Of a stretch of 57,048 bases of DNA, positions 17,492-26,210 are shown one piece after another. The translations under genes were made by a program, and so were the position numbers. The notes under the pieces are model-generated. The model was not told where the DNA came from and ran no database searches. It saw only the letters and a list, made by a program, of their open reading frames with translations. Positions within the stretch are counted from its first letter, which is position 1. Every line of letters begins with the position of its first letter. Source of the stretch: Planctomycetota bacterium (lineage in GTDB: Bacteria; Planctomycetota; Phycisphaerae; UBA1845; Fen-1342); the NCBI GenBank assembly GCA_018814045.1, contig JAHJAR010000187.1, positions 1-57,048 on the forward strand, in the 5' to 3' direction.

Positions 17492-19111
17492 TCAGGATTC
17501 CTGCCGACCCGCCAGGCGCCCTGAATCGACGACCGGGAATCCGCGCTGCTCAGCCGGCGTGGGCCACAACAGGCTGACAACCACGTTCACCACCAGCGCC
17601 AGGACGAAGGCCAGCACGAGGTTGTACACGTGGACCCCGGTCGCAGCCTCATCGTACAGGTGATGCCAAGCTATCGCTGTGACGAAACCGGTGAACATGC
17701 CCGCCAGGCAGCCCGCGTACGAGGCCCGCTTCCACAGCAGGATCAGAATCACCTGCGGACCGAAGGAGGCGCCCAGTATGGCCCAACCATAGGTGAGGAC
17801 GAACTGGTAAACGTTGATATCCCGGTTGAACACGAGCAGAACCGCCAGAACGCCCAGCCCCAGGACGGCCAGACGGTTGACCACCAGGTGCGAGCGCTTT
17901 CCGGCTTTTTCGAACAAGCGCGCGTACAGGTCGTTGGCCGCCGCGCTCGCGGCAACGACAAGCTGGCTGTCCGCGGTCGAGCAGATGGCCGCCAGCACCG
18001 CCGCCAGCACCAGGCCCGAGAGAACCTCGGGCAGCATATGCATCGCCGAAATCACCAGGCCCAGTTGTTTGGCGTTTTCGGATTCGGTCAACAGGTGGCC
18101 CCACTCCACGCCACTGAGTGTGAGCGCCCGCGCCAACAACCCAATCGTCACCGCTCCCCAGTAAACCAGCGCGCCCCACACAACGGCTATTGCGCCGGCA
18201 GCAATCGCCGTCTTTCGGTGCCTCAGGGCCATGAACCGCACCAGCACATGCGGCTGCCCCGGGTAGCCGAAATTGATCCCCAACGCCGTGTGGCCCAGCA
18301 GAAACCCGATTAGCGCGGCGGTTTGGGCCTGCGTGTTGAATGGCGGGATAAACCCGAGCAGCCCAGAGGCGGCTCCGGACGCCTCGGCGGCCTCGAACTG
18401 CTCAACAATGAAGCCGTAGCCGTGCTGCGTCGCCAGCAGGTACAGCGGGAAGACGACCAGCGTGCCCACCATCAGCAGGGCTTGCAGGAAATCGGTCCAG
18501 CACACGGCCCGGAAGCCGCCCGTAACCGTGTAGAGCAGTACGATCACGCCGCCGATGAGCACGCCCACATGGTAGTCCACGCCGTCATAGCTGAGGCTGA
18601 AGACGCTCGCCATGATCGACTCGAAGTAGCCCCCGAATGTGGCGGCGAAGGCCTGTCCGGCCGCCGCAAACTGGGCCGCGACGTACAACAGCATCGAGAC
18701 GAGAATGACCAGAACCGAGAGCGCACGCAGCAACGGGGTGTGTTCGCGGAAGTTGAAGGCGAAGAAGTCCGGCAGCGTCACGGCTCCCAGCGCGCGGGCT
18801 CGGTCATTCATGCGTCCTGCGATAACGAACCAGTTGAACACGAAACCCAACAGACAGCCCGGAATGATCCAGTACGCCGAGATGCCCGTACCGAACGCCA
18901 TGCCCACCAGTCCCAGCGTAACCCAACCTGACTCGCTCGAAGCCGAGGCCGAAAGGGCCGCCACCCAGCTACCCAACGAGCGTCCGGCGAGGAAGTAGTC
19001 TTCGTCGCTATGGCGCGCGAAACGCGCCGAATACAGCCCCACCCCGACGATCGCCAGCGTGTAGATGCCAAACGCCACGCAGATGATTCCGGAATTGATT
19101 TCAGGAGGCAT
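17492..19111 (-). CDS. Sodium:solute symporter, PutP (proline) type
   Basis: Predicted Na+-driven importer of the SSS family, with about 13 transmembrane helices over 539 residues. The stretch FLAGRSLGSWVAALSASASSES near residue 45 matches the PutP sodium/proline site region, and TGGFRAVCWTDFLQALLM near 200 is the usual SSS core signature. Proline is the best guess for the substrate but other amino or organic acids are possible. The gene faces away from the response-regulator gene at 19284 across a region with an operator-like palindrome and a hairpin. It is followed after about 230 bases by the sulfatase-like gene on the same strand, with no clear terminator between. Confidence 0.88.
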   Translation of the reverse strand: MPPEINSGIICVAFGIYTLAIVGVGLYSARFARHSDEDYFLAGRSLGSWVAALSASASSESGWVTLGLVGMAFGTGISAYWIIPGCLLGFVFNWFVIAGRMNDRARALGAVTLPDFFAFNFREHTPLLRALSVLVILVSMLLYVAAQFAAAGQAFAATFGGYFESIMASVFSLSYDGVDYHVGVLIGGVIVLLYTVTGGFRAVCWTDFLQALLMVGTLVVFPLYLLATQHGYGFIVEQFEAAEASGAASGLLGFIPPFNTQAQTAALIGFLLGHTALGINFGYPGQPHVLVRFMALRHRKTAIAAGAIAVVWGALVYWGAVTIGLLARALTLSGVEWGHLLTESENAKQLGLVISAMHMLPEVLSGLVLAAVLAAICSTADSQLVVAASAAANDLYARLFEKAGKRSHLVVNRLAVLGLGVLAVLLVFNRDINVYQFVLTYGWAILGASFGPQVILILLWKRASYAGCLAGMFTGFVTAIAWHHLYDEAATGVHVYNLVLAFVLALVVNVVVSLLWPTPAEQRGFPVVDSGRLAGRQES

Positions 19112-19161
19112 TCTTCACTCGCTCGCTGTGGCCTGAAATAGTCGCGGGAGGACGAATCGCT

Positions 19162-19177
19162 TTGTCATTATCGACAA
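19162..19177. promoter_or_regulatory. Operator-like palindrome
   Basis: TTGTC (19162-19166) and GACAA (19173-19177) form perfect 5-base half-sites around ATTATC, in the divergent region between the symporter and the receiver gene. It could be a regulator binding site. No cognate regulator can be named. Confidence 0.3.
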
Positions 19178-19209
19178 GCCTCCGCCGCGCAGCAACCGCT
19201 GGCGGAGGC
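19178..19209. other. Hairpin in divergent intergenic region
   Basis: GCCTCCGCC (19178-19186) pairs exactly with GGCGGAGGC (19201-19209) around a 14-base loop. It sits upstream of the receiver-gene promoter and inside the symporter leader. No T-run follows on either strand, so it is probably not an intrinsic terminator. It may shape the symporter 5' leader. Confidence 0.4.
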
Positions 19210-19221
19210 GCGCGCCCTGGT

Positions 19222-19250
19222 TTGACGCGTGCTGACGCGAGGGATATTCT
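19222..19250 (+). promoter_or_regulatory. Predicted promoter of the receiver/kinase cluster
   Basis: TTGACG (19222-19227), a 17-base spacer, then TATTCT (19245-19250). Transcription would start near 19257, about 27 bases before the first receiver gene. Predicted by eye. Confidence 0.5.
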
Positions 19251-19283
19251 AGGGCCGCCTTCCCAAACTGGAGCCACCCCTCG

Positions 19284-19703
19284 ATGTCGGCCAAGGCGAA
19301 GATTCTGCTCATCGACGATGATGAGGATTACCGTGCATCCACGCTCTCCCTGCTCGTGGGCGAGGGCTACCTAGTCGTCGAAGCCTCCTCCGGACAGGAG
19401 GGTCTGGCCGCCGTCCGCAAACACCGGCCAGACTTGGTCATCGTCGACGTCATGATGGAGAGCCTGGTGGCGGGCTACTCCTTCACCCAGGCCGTCAAAT
19501 TCGGCAGAGACTACCAGGACCTCAGCCAGACACCGATCCTGATGATCTCCTCCGTCGAAGAGGACCCGGCCAGCATGTACAGTTGGATCGGCGACGCCAG
19601 CCGTATCACGCCCGACGCCTATCTGGCCAAGCCGCTCGACGTGGCACGATTTCTCGAGTGCGTCCGTGAGCTACTGCAACGCCGCAACAACCGCCCAGCT
19701 TGA
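19284..19703 (+). CDS. Stand-alone receiver (CheY-like) response regulator 1
   Basis: The protein is a single receiver domain of 139 residues with no output domain. Acidic pocket residues are in LLIDDDEDYR; the phosphoacceptor is Asp55 in LVIVDVMMES; the Ser/Thr site is in ILMISSVEED; the conserved Lys is in YLAKPLD. The segment between the phosphoacceptor and the Ser is longer than in CheY (GYSFTQAVKFGRDYQDLSQT), a feature shared with the next gene. It is first in a plus-strand run of receiver and kinase genes. It may act as a phosphorelay shuttle or a protein-binding output. The preceding promoter-like sequence supports the ATG at 19284. Confidence 0.9.
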   Translation: MSAKAKILLIDDDEDYRASTLSLLVGEGYLVVEASSGQEGLAAVRKHRPDLVIVDVMMESLVAGYSFTQAVKFGRDYQDLSQTPILMISSVEEDPASMYSWIGDASRITPDAYLAKPLDVARFLECVRELLQRRNNRPA

Positions 19704-19759
19704 CCAGGCCCGACCACCGGAGTACGCTGTGTTCTCACCCCGCAATGGAGCGTATCGCA

Positions 19760-20161
19760 ATGGCGGCGAAAGCGCGCATCCTGATTATCGATGACGATGA
19801 TGACTACCGCGCTTCAACTCGGGCACTGCTCGAGGGCGACGGCTACGAGGTCGTCGAAGCTGCCGGTGGTCCCGAAGGAATCGAGGCCGTGCGGGCACAG
19901 TCGCCGGACTTGATTGTTCTCGACATCATGATGGAAAGCCCGGTCGAGGGCTACACGGTCGTGCAGGCGCTGAAGTTCCACGGTCAGTACACCGACCTGG
20001 AACAGATCCCGATTCTGATGGTGTCATCGGTAAAGCAGGACCCGGCCACGCTCTTCCCGATGGCCGGCGATATGCCCACCATCCAGCCAGATGCCTACAT
20101 GACCAAGCCCCTGGACATACCCAAGTTTCTGGAGTCTGTACGCAACATGCTGGCCGACTAG
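19760..20161 (+). CDS. Stand-alone receiver response regulator 2
   Basis: The 133-residue receiver domain is closely similar to the preceding gene and probably arose by tandem duplication. It has the acidic pocket ILIIDDDDDYRAS, phosphoacceptor Asp55 in LIVLDIMMES, the Ser region ILMVSSVKQDP and Lys in YMTKPLD. I start it at the ATG at 19760, where the Met-Ala-Ala-Lys-Ala-Arg-Ile-Leu beginning aligns with the paralogue and a GGAG lies 9 bases upstream. The frame is open further upstream to 19700 but that stretch looks non-coding. It has no output domain. Likely it exchanges phosphate with one of the two kinases downstream. Confidence 0.9.
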   Translation: MAAKARILIIDDDDDYRASTRALLEGDGYEVVEAAGGPEGIEAVRAQSPDLIVLDIMMESPVEGYTVVQALKFHGQYTDLEQIPILMVSSVKQDPATLFPMAGDMPTIQPDAYMTKPLDIPKFLESVRNMLAD

Positions 20162-20404
20162 CTGCGTGTAGACGCGGCGGCGTTTGGCTGCCACACTGTG
20201 CCGCGTCCTCGAACACCGGGTCGCTGTTGTAGCCTTCGCCGGCTTCTTCCCGGCGGCTTGGTCTGACCACAGTCAGATCACTCACCGCCGGAACTGTCGG
20301 CGCTGAGGCCAGACAGGACACCGCCGGTCCTGGTGCGACCTGTCGCCGTGTCAGACACTGTGGCCGTTCGGTGGGCCGAGGACCCGGGCACCCGGAAACG
20401 AAAG

Positions 20405-21577
20405 ATGGATGCACCAGCCATGAGTGCCCAGCCAGCCACGACGGAACCGATCGTTGTCATCGACGATGACGAAACCATGCGCCGCGCCTGCCACGCCGCG
20501 CTGCGCCGCGTCGGCTACCAGGTCGAGACCTACTCCAATGGACCCTCCGGCCTCGAGCGCATCAAGGAACTGAAGCCCGGCCTGCTCATCGTCGACCTCA
20601 AGATGCCCGGCATGAGCGGCATGGAGGTCATCGAACACGTTAAGCGAATCGACCCCGACCTGGTCATCGTCGTAATCACCGGGTTCGCAACGGTCGGCAC
20701 CGCCGTCGAGGCCATGAAAGCCGGCGCGTACGATTTCGTGCCCAAGCCTTTCACGGCGGAGGAGCTGCGCATCATCATCGCACGCGGCTGCGAACGCCGC
20801 CGGCTGGCAATGGAAGCAAAGCAACTACGGCGCGAGAAGGAAGCCCAGGCCCATCGCTTCATCACTTTCGTCTCGCATCAGTTGCAGTCACCCTTGGGAG
20901 CTGTGCAGCAATACCTGGATGTGCTGCTGCATCAGATGGGCGGCGATGCCCCTGAACAGCATCGAACGTGGATCGGCCGCTGTAGCGAAAAGCTCAACCA
21001 GATGCACAGCATCATCGACGACTGGCTGAAGCTCGCCAAGGTCGAAGGCGGCCAATTGGCAACCGAACGCGTCCCAGTCTCATGGCAACAACTGGCCGAG
21101 GAAACGCTCCCCGGATTCGCGGCCGAGGCCGAGCAAGGCGGCGTCACGCTCTGCAATCAGGTCCCCGCCGACCTCCCCGCCGCACTCGGCGACGAGTCCG
21201 CTTTGCGCATGCTCCTGGCCAACCTCGTCGGCAACGCCGTCAAATACAGCCCACGCGGGCAGGTAACCGTGTCCGCTTCTGCCGAGGACGACACCGTCAC
21301 CCTCGCCGTTTCCGACACGGGGATCGGTATCGCCCCGGAGAACCAGGAGCATATCTTCGAAGAGTTCTACCGAGTGAAAGACAAGTCAACCCGCGGCATC
21401 GCCGGAACCGGGTTGGGCCTGCCAATATGCCGGAAGATCGCGGAGGAGTTGGACGGGCAGGTCACGGTTGCCAGCCAGCCTGGGCAAGGCTCCACCTTCT
21501 CGGTCACATTGCCGCGGGCCGAGACCGGCCGCGCCAAACCGGACGCCATCGAAGACCTCCCGCTCGGCAGCGCCTGA
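20405..21577 (+). CDS. Receiver-histidine kinase hybrid (REC-HisKA-HATPase)
   Basis: A soluble sensor kinase of about 390 residues with an N-terminal receiver. The receiver (about 12-125) has VVIDDDETMRRA, phosphoacceptor Asp near 64 in LLIVDLKMPGMSG and Lys in FVPKPFTAEEL. The kinase core has the H-box FVSHQLQSPLGAVQQYLD (His158), N-box LLANLVGNAVKYSP and G-boxes DTGIGIA and GTGLGLPICRKI. No membrane segment is seen, so it probably responds to another kinase through its own receiver. I prefer the ATG at 20405; the ATG at 20420 and an earlier one at 20333 are possible. It is followed by a membrane kinase gene. Confidence 0.9.
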   Translation: MDAPAMSAQPATTEPIVVIDDDETMRRACHAALRRVGYQVETYSNGPSGLERIKELKPGLLIVDLKMPGMSGMEVIEHVKRIDPDLVIVVITGFATVGTAVEAMKAGAYDFVPKPFTAEELRIIIARGCERRRLAMEAKQLRREKEAQAHRFITFVSHQLQSPLGAVQQYLDVLLHQMGGDAPEQHRTWIGRCSEKLNQMHSIIDDWLKLAKVEGGQLATERVPVSWQQLAEETLPGFAAEAEQGGVTLCNQVPADLPAALGDESALRMLLANLVGNAVKYSPRGQVTVSASAEDDTVTLAVSDTGIGIAPENQEHIFEEFYRVKDKSTRGIAGTGLGLPICRKIAEELDGQVTVASQPGQGSTFSVTLPRAETGRAKPDAIEDLPLGSA

Positions 21578-21736
21578 TGAACCGGTTCCGAAAGGCAGAG
21601 ACGCTCACGTGCTCGGCGCCACCGCACGATCGCCGCAGAGCCAAGAAAGCCGCGGCCCCGCGAATGGAACCAGCGGCGCATGTACTCGACCGGCGCGCCG
21701 CCTATCGCCACCAGCCGGAGGCCAACTGAACGCACC

Positions 21737-23755
21737 ATGCAAGCTCCACGCCTCACGCATTCGCTCAAAGCTCGCATCGTCGTCAGCTATTCGTTAATCC
21801 TGATCTTGGGTGGCGTATCCACATCAGCCATAGGCATTTACGTTACCGGCCGCGCCATTCTGCTCCAGGCTCGCCTACAGGTCGAGCACGGCCTGTCCAC
21901 GGCGAGCTCCATCCACCTGCAACGCCGCGACCAGATTCGACAATGCGTCGAACTTGTAGCCACCGGCGGCCGCCTTGGCGCCGCCTTCGACGAAGACATG
22001 CTGCAACCCGACACCGCCACTGCCGCCTACCTCGGCGCCATCCGCGCCCAAAACCGGGTCGACTTCCTCTCTGTCGCGGACGCTACCGGGCGCGTGATTC
22101 TCCGTACGACCGGCGCCGAAACCACCGGCGACAACGTTAGTAGCTTGGCGCCAGTCGCCCGAGCAATAGCGGGCGAGAGCGCCGCCAGCACAGAGATAGT
22201 ACCCAACGGACTCCTGCTGAACGAAGATCCGGCGCTGGCTGAGCGCGCCCGGATCGAGCTCGTTTACACGCCCGAGGCCCGCCCACGCTCCGACGAATAC
22301 CTCAACTCCGGCATGGTAATGATGGCCGCCGCACCGGTCCTCGACGACGACGGTCTCATCATCGCTGTCCTCTACGCGGGGCAGCTCCTGAATAACTCCG
22401 ATCCCGACCCCGCAGCGCACCGCGGGCACGCCTTGGTGGACGAAATCAAGCAGGTCCTGTTCCCCAGTCTGCAATATGAGAACCGCCAGATAGGCACCGC
22501 CACCATCTTCCAGGACGACGTCCGCATCACCACCAACGTCATGACAGCGCAGGGAAAACGCGCCATCGGGACGCGCGTCTCGCGCGAAGTCTACGACGCC
22601 GTCATGGTCGCCGGGCGGCCTTGGATGGACCGGGCGTTCGTTGTGACTGACTGGTATATCACGGCCTACGAGCCGATCGTAAACCTGGCCGGCAGCCGCA
22701 TTGGCATGCTCTACGTCGGCCTGCTCGAACGCCCCTACACCGCCGTCCGTGATAATGTCACCTTGATCTTCGCCCTGATCGCCTTGTTCTGCTTCATCTT
22801 GATCGTGGTCGTAACGTACTTCCTCACTCGCAGCCTCCTGCGCCCCATAGAGCAAATGGTCTCCGTCTCACAGAGCATCTCCGCCGGCGACCTCAGCCGC
22901 CGCGTCGATGTAACCGATCAGAGCGAACTGGGCGAACTGGCCAGCTCTTTCAATGCCATGCTGGATCGCATCAACCAAATGAAAAGCCAGCTCGAGCAAT
23001 GGGCCAAGACCCTCGAGCAAAAGGTCGAACAACGCACGCAGCAACTCATCAAGGTTCAGGCCGAAATGGCTCGCACAGAACGACTCGCCTCCGTCGGCCA
23101 GTTGGCCGCTGGCGTGGCCCACGAGATCAACAACCCCCTCGGCGGCATCCTCACCTTCGCTTCATTGGTGCTCGAGGATCTGCCACCCGACAGCCCGATG
23201 CGAGAAGACGTCGAGGAGATCGTCCGCCAAACCAGACGCTGCCGCAAAATCGTCACCGGCCTACTCGAATTCTCCCGCCAGGGTGAACCTCAGATGGCGC
23301 CCGCAAACATCAATCAGGTCGTCTCCCAAACGCTCGGCCTAGTCGAGAAACAGGCCATCTTCCACAACATCCAGATCGTGCGCAAATTCGATCCCGAAAT
23401 GCCTGAGACCGTTATCGACGAATCACACATGCAGCAGGTCTTCATGAACATCCTGCTCAACGCCTGCGATGCCATGGAACAACGCGGCACGCTCACCGTC
23501 GAAACCGGCCATGACGCCAGCAAGAAAACCGTCTTCACGCGCTTTACCGATACCGGCTGCGGCATTCCGAAAGAGATCCTCGGCTCCATCTTCGACCCCT
23601 TCTTCACCACCAAAGACCCCGGCAAGGGCACCGGCCTCGGCATGGCGGTGGCCTACGGCATCGTGACCGGCCACGGCGGACGCCTTGAGGTCGATAGCGA
23701 AGTTGGCAAGGGAACAACGTTCACCATAACGATACCGCTCCAAGACGAAGCCTGA
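21737..23755 (+). CDS. Cache/HAMP membrane sensor histidine kinase
   Basis: The protein has about 672 residues from the ATG at 21737; an ATG at 21680 gives 19 more. Domains in order: transmembrane helix (about 15-35), a periplasmic Cache-type ligand-binding region to about 340 (with [19 protein letters not shown] and [13 protein letters not shown]), a second transmembrane helix (about 345-367), HAMP ([20 protein letters not shown]), a coiled coil, HisKA with [18 protein letters not shown] (His near 462), and HATPase with N-box ILLNACDAM and [12 protein letters not shown]. The kinase core is of the NtrB type. It ends the signalling cluster; a hairpin follows 50 bases downstream. Confidence 0.93.
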   Translation: MQAPRLTHSLKARIVVSYSLILILGGVSTSAIGIYVTGRAILLQARLQVEHGLSTASSIHLQRRDQIRQCVELVATGGRLGAAFDEDMLQPDTATAAYLGAIRAQNRVDFLSVADATGRVILRTTGAETTGDNVSSLAPVARAIAGESAASTEIVPNGLLLNEDPALAERARIELVYTPEARPRSDEYLNSGMVMMAAAPVLDDDGLIIAVLYAGQLLNNSDPDPAAHRGHALVDEIKQVLFPSLQYENRQIGTATIFQDDVRITTNVMTAQGKRAIGTRVSREVYDAVMVAGRPWMDRAFVVTDWYITAYEPIVNLAGSRIGMLYVGLLERPYTAVRDNVTLIFALIALFCFILIVVVTYFLTRSLLRPIEQMVSVSQSISAGDLSRRVDVTDQSELGELASSFNAMLDRINQMKSQLEQWAKTLEQKVEQRTQQLIKVQAEMARTERLASVGQLAAGVAHEINNPLGGILTFASLVLEDLPPDSPMREDVEEIVRQTRRCRKIVTGLLEFSRQGEPQMAPANINQVVSQTLGLVEKQAIFHNIQIVRKFDPEMPETVIDESHMQQVFMNILLNACDAMEQRGTLTVETGHDASKKTVFTRFTDTGCGIPKEILGSIFDPFFTTKDPGKGTGLGMAVAYGIVTGHGGRLEVDSEVGKGTTFTITIPLQDEA

Positions 23756-23803
23756 TCCCAGCAACACGGTGTGGCTTATAGCTCATTTGATCACAAATAC
23801 TTA

Positions 23804-23833
23804 GGGAAATGCGACGCCAGCGCCGCATTTCCC
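23804..23833. terminator. Hairpin after the sensor-kinase gene
   Basis: GGGAAATGCG (23804-23813) pairs exactly with CGCATTTCCC (23824-23833) around a 10-base loop. It lies 50 bases after the kinase stop codon and 100 bases before the parB promoter. It is a good separator between the two units. There is no T-run after the stem, so intrinsic termination is uncertain. Confidence 0.5.
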
Positions 23834-23929
23834 GGAACCGCTTCCGGGGACGGCCTCCGCTCCACAACCTCGCGACCACGCCAGGCGCTCTCCCACGCCG
23901 CCGCTCGCTTGGCGCACCGCACTCCACGG

Positions 23930-23959
23930 TTGACAATCCGAAACAACGCTGCTTATGCT
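23930..23959 (+). promoter_or_regulatory. Predicted promoter of parB
   Basis: TTGACA (23930-23935, perfect consensus) is followed by an 18-base spacer and TATGCT (23954-23959). Transcription would begin near 23966. The leader contains the perfect ribosome-binding site AAGGAGG at 23972-23978, which fixes the parB start at 23984. Confidence 0.55.
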
Positions 23960-23983
23960 GGTGCCCCTCGCAAGGAGGCAGTC

Positions 23984-24895
23984 ATGTCAAAACCGGTATC
24001 ACGCCTTGGAAAAGGGCTCAGTGCGATCATTGGACCGCGCGACGGTAGCCAGCTTGGCGGGCCAGCGAGCACCCCAGCACCAGATGAAGACGGACTCGCG
24101 CGTGCAATCCCCATCGATAGAATCCGCCCCAACCAGCACCAGCCACGTTCGCGCTTCGATGAGACCTCCCTCGCAGAGTTGACGCGCTCGATCGAGGCCA
24201 AAGGTGTTCTACAGCCGATCGTCGTGCGGCCCACCAATGATGGGCAGTACGAGCTGGTCGCCGGCGAACGACGCTGGAAGGCCGCCCGGGCCGCCGGCCT
24301 TCAATCGATTCCGGCCACGATCCGCCTGGTGACGGACGCCGAATCGCTCGAACTGGCACTAATCGAGAATCTTCAGCGTGAGGATCTTGGCCCGTTGGAG
24401 CGTGCGACTGGCTACCAGCAGTACCTTGACACTTTTTCGGTTACTGCCGAAGAACTCGCACAGCGCTTGAGCGAGAGCCGTGCCAACATCTCTAACTACT
24501 TGCGGCTGCTTAGATTACAGCCAGATATCCGGAAGATGATCGACACCCGTGAGCTCGGCATGGGCCAGGCCCGAGCCATCGCCGGCGTGGCCCAGAGCGA
24601 AAGGCAGCTCGCCCTGGCACGCCTCGCAATACGGCGAAACCTCTCCGTACGGCAGGTCGAAACGCTCGCACGAGACCAGACTTCCACACCCGCCCACAAG
24701 AGCCGCGAAATCCATCCGGCCGCTAGGCATATCGAAAACGTGGCTACGACGCTCAGCCACAGCCTTGGCCTGAAAGTGCGCCTTTTCTCCGGCAAGAAGA
24801 AGAACTCCGGGCGCGTGGTCATCCACTACAACAGCCTCGAAGACTTCGACCGCATCGCCCAACGCATTGGTGGACGCGCCACTCTGGAGGAATAG
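23984..24895 (+). CDS. parB: ParB chromosome-partition protein (CTPase)
   Basis: ParB loads at parS sites and slides as a CTP-dependent clamp to organise the origin region for segregation. The 303-residue protein begins SRLGKGLSAIIGP, a typical ParB N-terminus for ParA contact. It then has IPIDRIRPNQHQPR, the CTP-binding motif GERRWKAA near residue 94, the arginine-rich ENLQREDLGPLERA, and the helix-turn-helix region TAEELAQRLSESRANISNYLRLLRL. A C-terminal dimerisation part follows. The start is set by a perfect AAGGAGG. No parA gene is adjacent, but a parS sequence lies 0.9 kb downstream. Confidence 0.95.
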   Translation: MSKPVSRLGKGLSAIIGPRDGSQLGGPASTPAPDEDGLARAIPIDRIRPNQHQPRSRFDETSLAELTRSIEAKGVLQPIVVRPTNDGQYELVAGERRWKAARAAGLQSIPATIRLVTDAESLELALIENLQREDLGPLERATGYQQYLDTFSVTAEELAQRLSESRANISNYLRLLRLQPDIRKMIDTRELGMGQARAIAGVAQSERQLALARLAIRRNLSVRQVETLARDQTSTPAHKSREIHPAARHIENVATTLSHSLGLKVRLFSGKKKNSGRVVIHYNSLEDFDRIAQRIGGRATLEE

Positions 24896-24897
24896 CC

Positions 24898-25758
24898 ATG
24901 CCCACCCAGCGTGAACCGGCTGTCGCCGGCCGCTTCTATCCGGCGGAACGTCAGGCGTGCGAGCGAATGCTCGACGAGATGCTCGGGAACGACTCTGCGC
25001 CACCAGCACTGGCAGCAATCGTTCCGCATGCCGGCTGGGTCTATAGCGGCCCCACCGCGGCGCTAAGCCTGTCAGGAGTGAAGAAGGCAGAGCCGGAGAC
25101 CATCATAGTATTCGGCGCCATGCACACGTTTGCCCACAACGACGCTAGCGTGTACGGCTCGGGCGGCTGGGTGACCCCGCTTGGCACTATTCCGGTCGAT
25201 GACGAACTCGGCCGAACACTGACAGAAAGCGAGTTACTCGTCGAAGATCCGACAGTGCACGCACACGAGCATTCCATCGAGGTGCAGCTTCCGCTTATCC
25301 GGCGGCTGATGAAGGACGCCCGCATTCTGCCGATCATGGTGCGTCCAGGGCCAGCAGCGCCGGAGGTTGGCCGCATTTGTGCCAGGCAGGCGGCCGAGTT
25401 GGGCCGGCGAGTGGCGTTTGTGGGTTCGACAGACCTGACCCACTACGGACCGGCATTCAGCTTCGAGCCGCACGGGCGGGGCGAAGCGGGGATTCGTTGG
25501 GCGAAGGAAGTCAACGACAGACGATTCGTGGAGCTCATCGCAGCGCGGGACGCCGATGCAGTCGTCCCGGAAGCCGCCAGAAACCGCAACGCTTGCGGCG
25601 CCGGCGCTGTGGCCGCCGCGATAGGGGCTACGCTGGAGGCCGCAGGAGGGGAGTATGTTGAGCTGTGCCACACAACGAGCGCCGAGGTCGAGGGGACTTT
25701 GGCCATTGCGGTGAACTCGGTTGGCTACGAAGCAGGCGTGTTTCAGTTGCCGAGCTGA
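24898..25758 (+). CDS. amrB: MEMO1-family protein (AmmeMemoRadiSam system protein B)
   Basis: The 286-residue protein is related to human MEMO1 and to the extradiol-dioxygenase fold. It has the family motifs REPAVAGRFYP at the N-terminus, IVPHAGWVYSGPTAA, EHSIEVQLPLIRRL and VGSTDLTHYGP. In many microbes the family clusters with AMMECR1 and radical-SAM genes (the AmmeMemoRadiSam trio); neither is present here, so it stands as an orphan. It starts 2 bases after the parB stop, so it is almost certainly cotranscribed with parB. The biochemical role of the family is not settled. Confidence 0.9.
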   Translation: MPTQREPAVAGRFYPAERQACERMLDEMLGNDSAPPALAAIVPHAGWVYSGPTAALSLSGVKKAEPETIIVFGAMHTFAHNDASVYGSGGWVTPLGTIPVDDELGRTLTESELLVEDPTVHAHEHSIEVQLPLIRRLMKDARILPIMVRPGPAAPEVGRICARQAAELGRRVAFVGSTDLTHYGPAFSFEPHGRGEAGIRWAKEVNDRRFVELIAARDADAVVPEAARNRNACGAGAVAAAIGATLEAAGGEYVELCHTTSAEVEGTLAIAVNSVGYEAGVFQLPS

Positions 25759-26210
25759 TTAGCGCGGAAAGACATTCCGGGTATAGGGGCAGACCCCGGG
25801 TAGCATCCACGACCGTTTCACGTGAAACATCGAATCCGCGATCGGATCAGTGGTCGCCGAACCACACCGAATCCGCTCCCACCCACCCGCGCAAGGGGCC
25901 TGGCATACTGGGCGATAACCGTCACTGGCACCGAGACCACCGCAGGGTTGCCCCCCAGCGAAGCTCAGTCGGCGCCCGGCCCATATCCTACATCTTCTAT
26001 GATTTATAGACAAGGCCCGGCCTCAACCCGCGCCACCCCTGGCGCCGATGCGCCCTTCACTCCTGCCGCAGCGATGCCCCAAACGTGCGATCCGCCTCGG
26101 GTCCACTGCAACCGGCCCGGCTGAAGGTCTCAGCGGCCGGGGCAGTCCACCAGAGGCGGACCGTGTGCGGGTCCAGCCCGCGCGCGTTCGTATCAGCGTA
26201 TGCCCTGCGT
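25759..26210. other. Intergenic region holding parS, no gene seen
   Basis: This 452-base stretch between the convergent MEMO1-family and C25-peptidase genes holds a parS site at 25814-25829. It also has a hairpin with arms 26112-26117 (CCGGCC) and 26135-26140 (GGCCGG) that could mark the 3' end of the peptidase transcript. I see no convincing gene, DnaA-box cluster or AT-rich unwinding element. Confidence 0.6.
25814..25829. promoter_or_regulatory. parS centromere-like site
   Basis: CGTTTCACGTGAAACA matches the bacterial parS consensus TGTTTCACGTGAAACA at 15 of 16 positions, with a perfect 14-base palindromic core (25815-25828). It lies outside genes, 0.9 kb downstream of parB. ParB should load here. 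This places the window in the origin-proximal part of the chromosome, assuming the usual clustering of parS sites near oriC. Confidence 0.9.

Noticed and set aside
25759..26210. Considered as the replication origin because of parS
   Set aside because: I see no cluster of DnaA boxes (TTATCCACA-like) and no AT-rich unwinding stretch.
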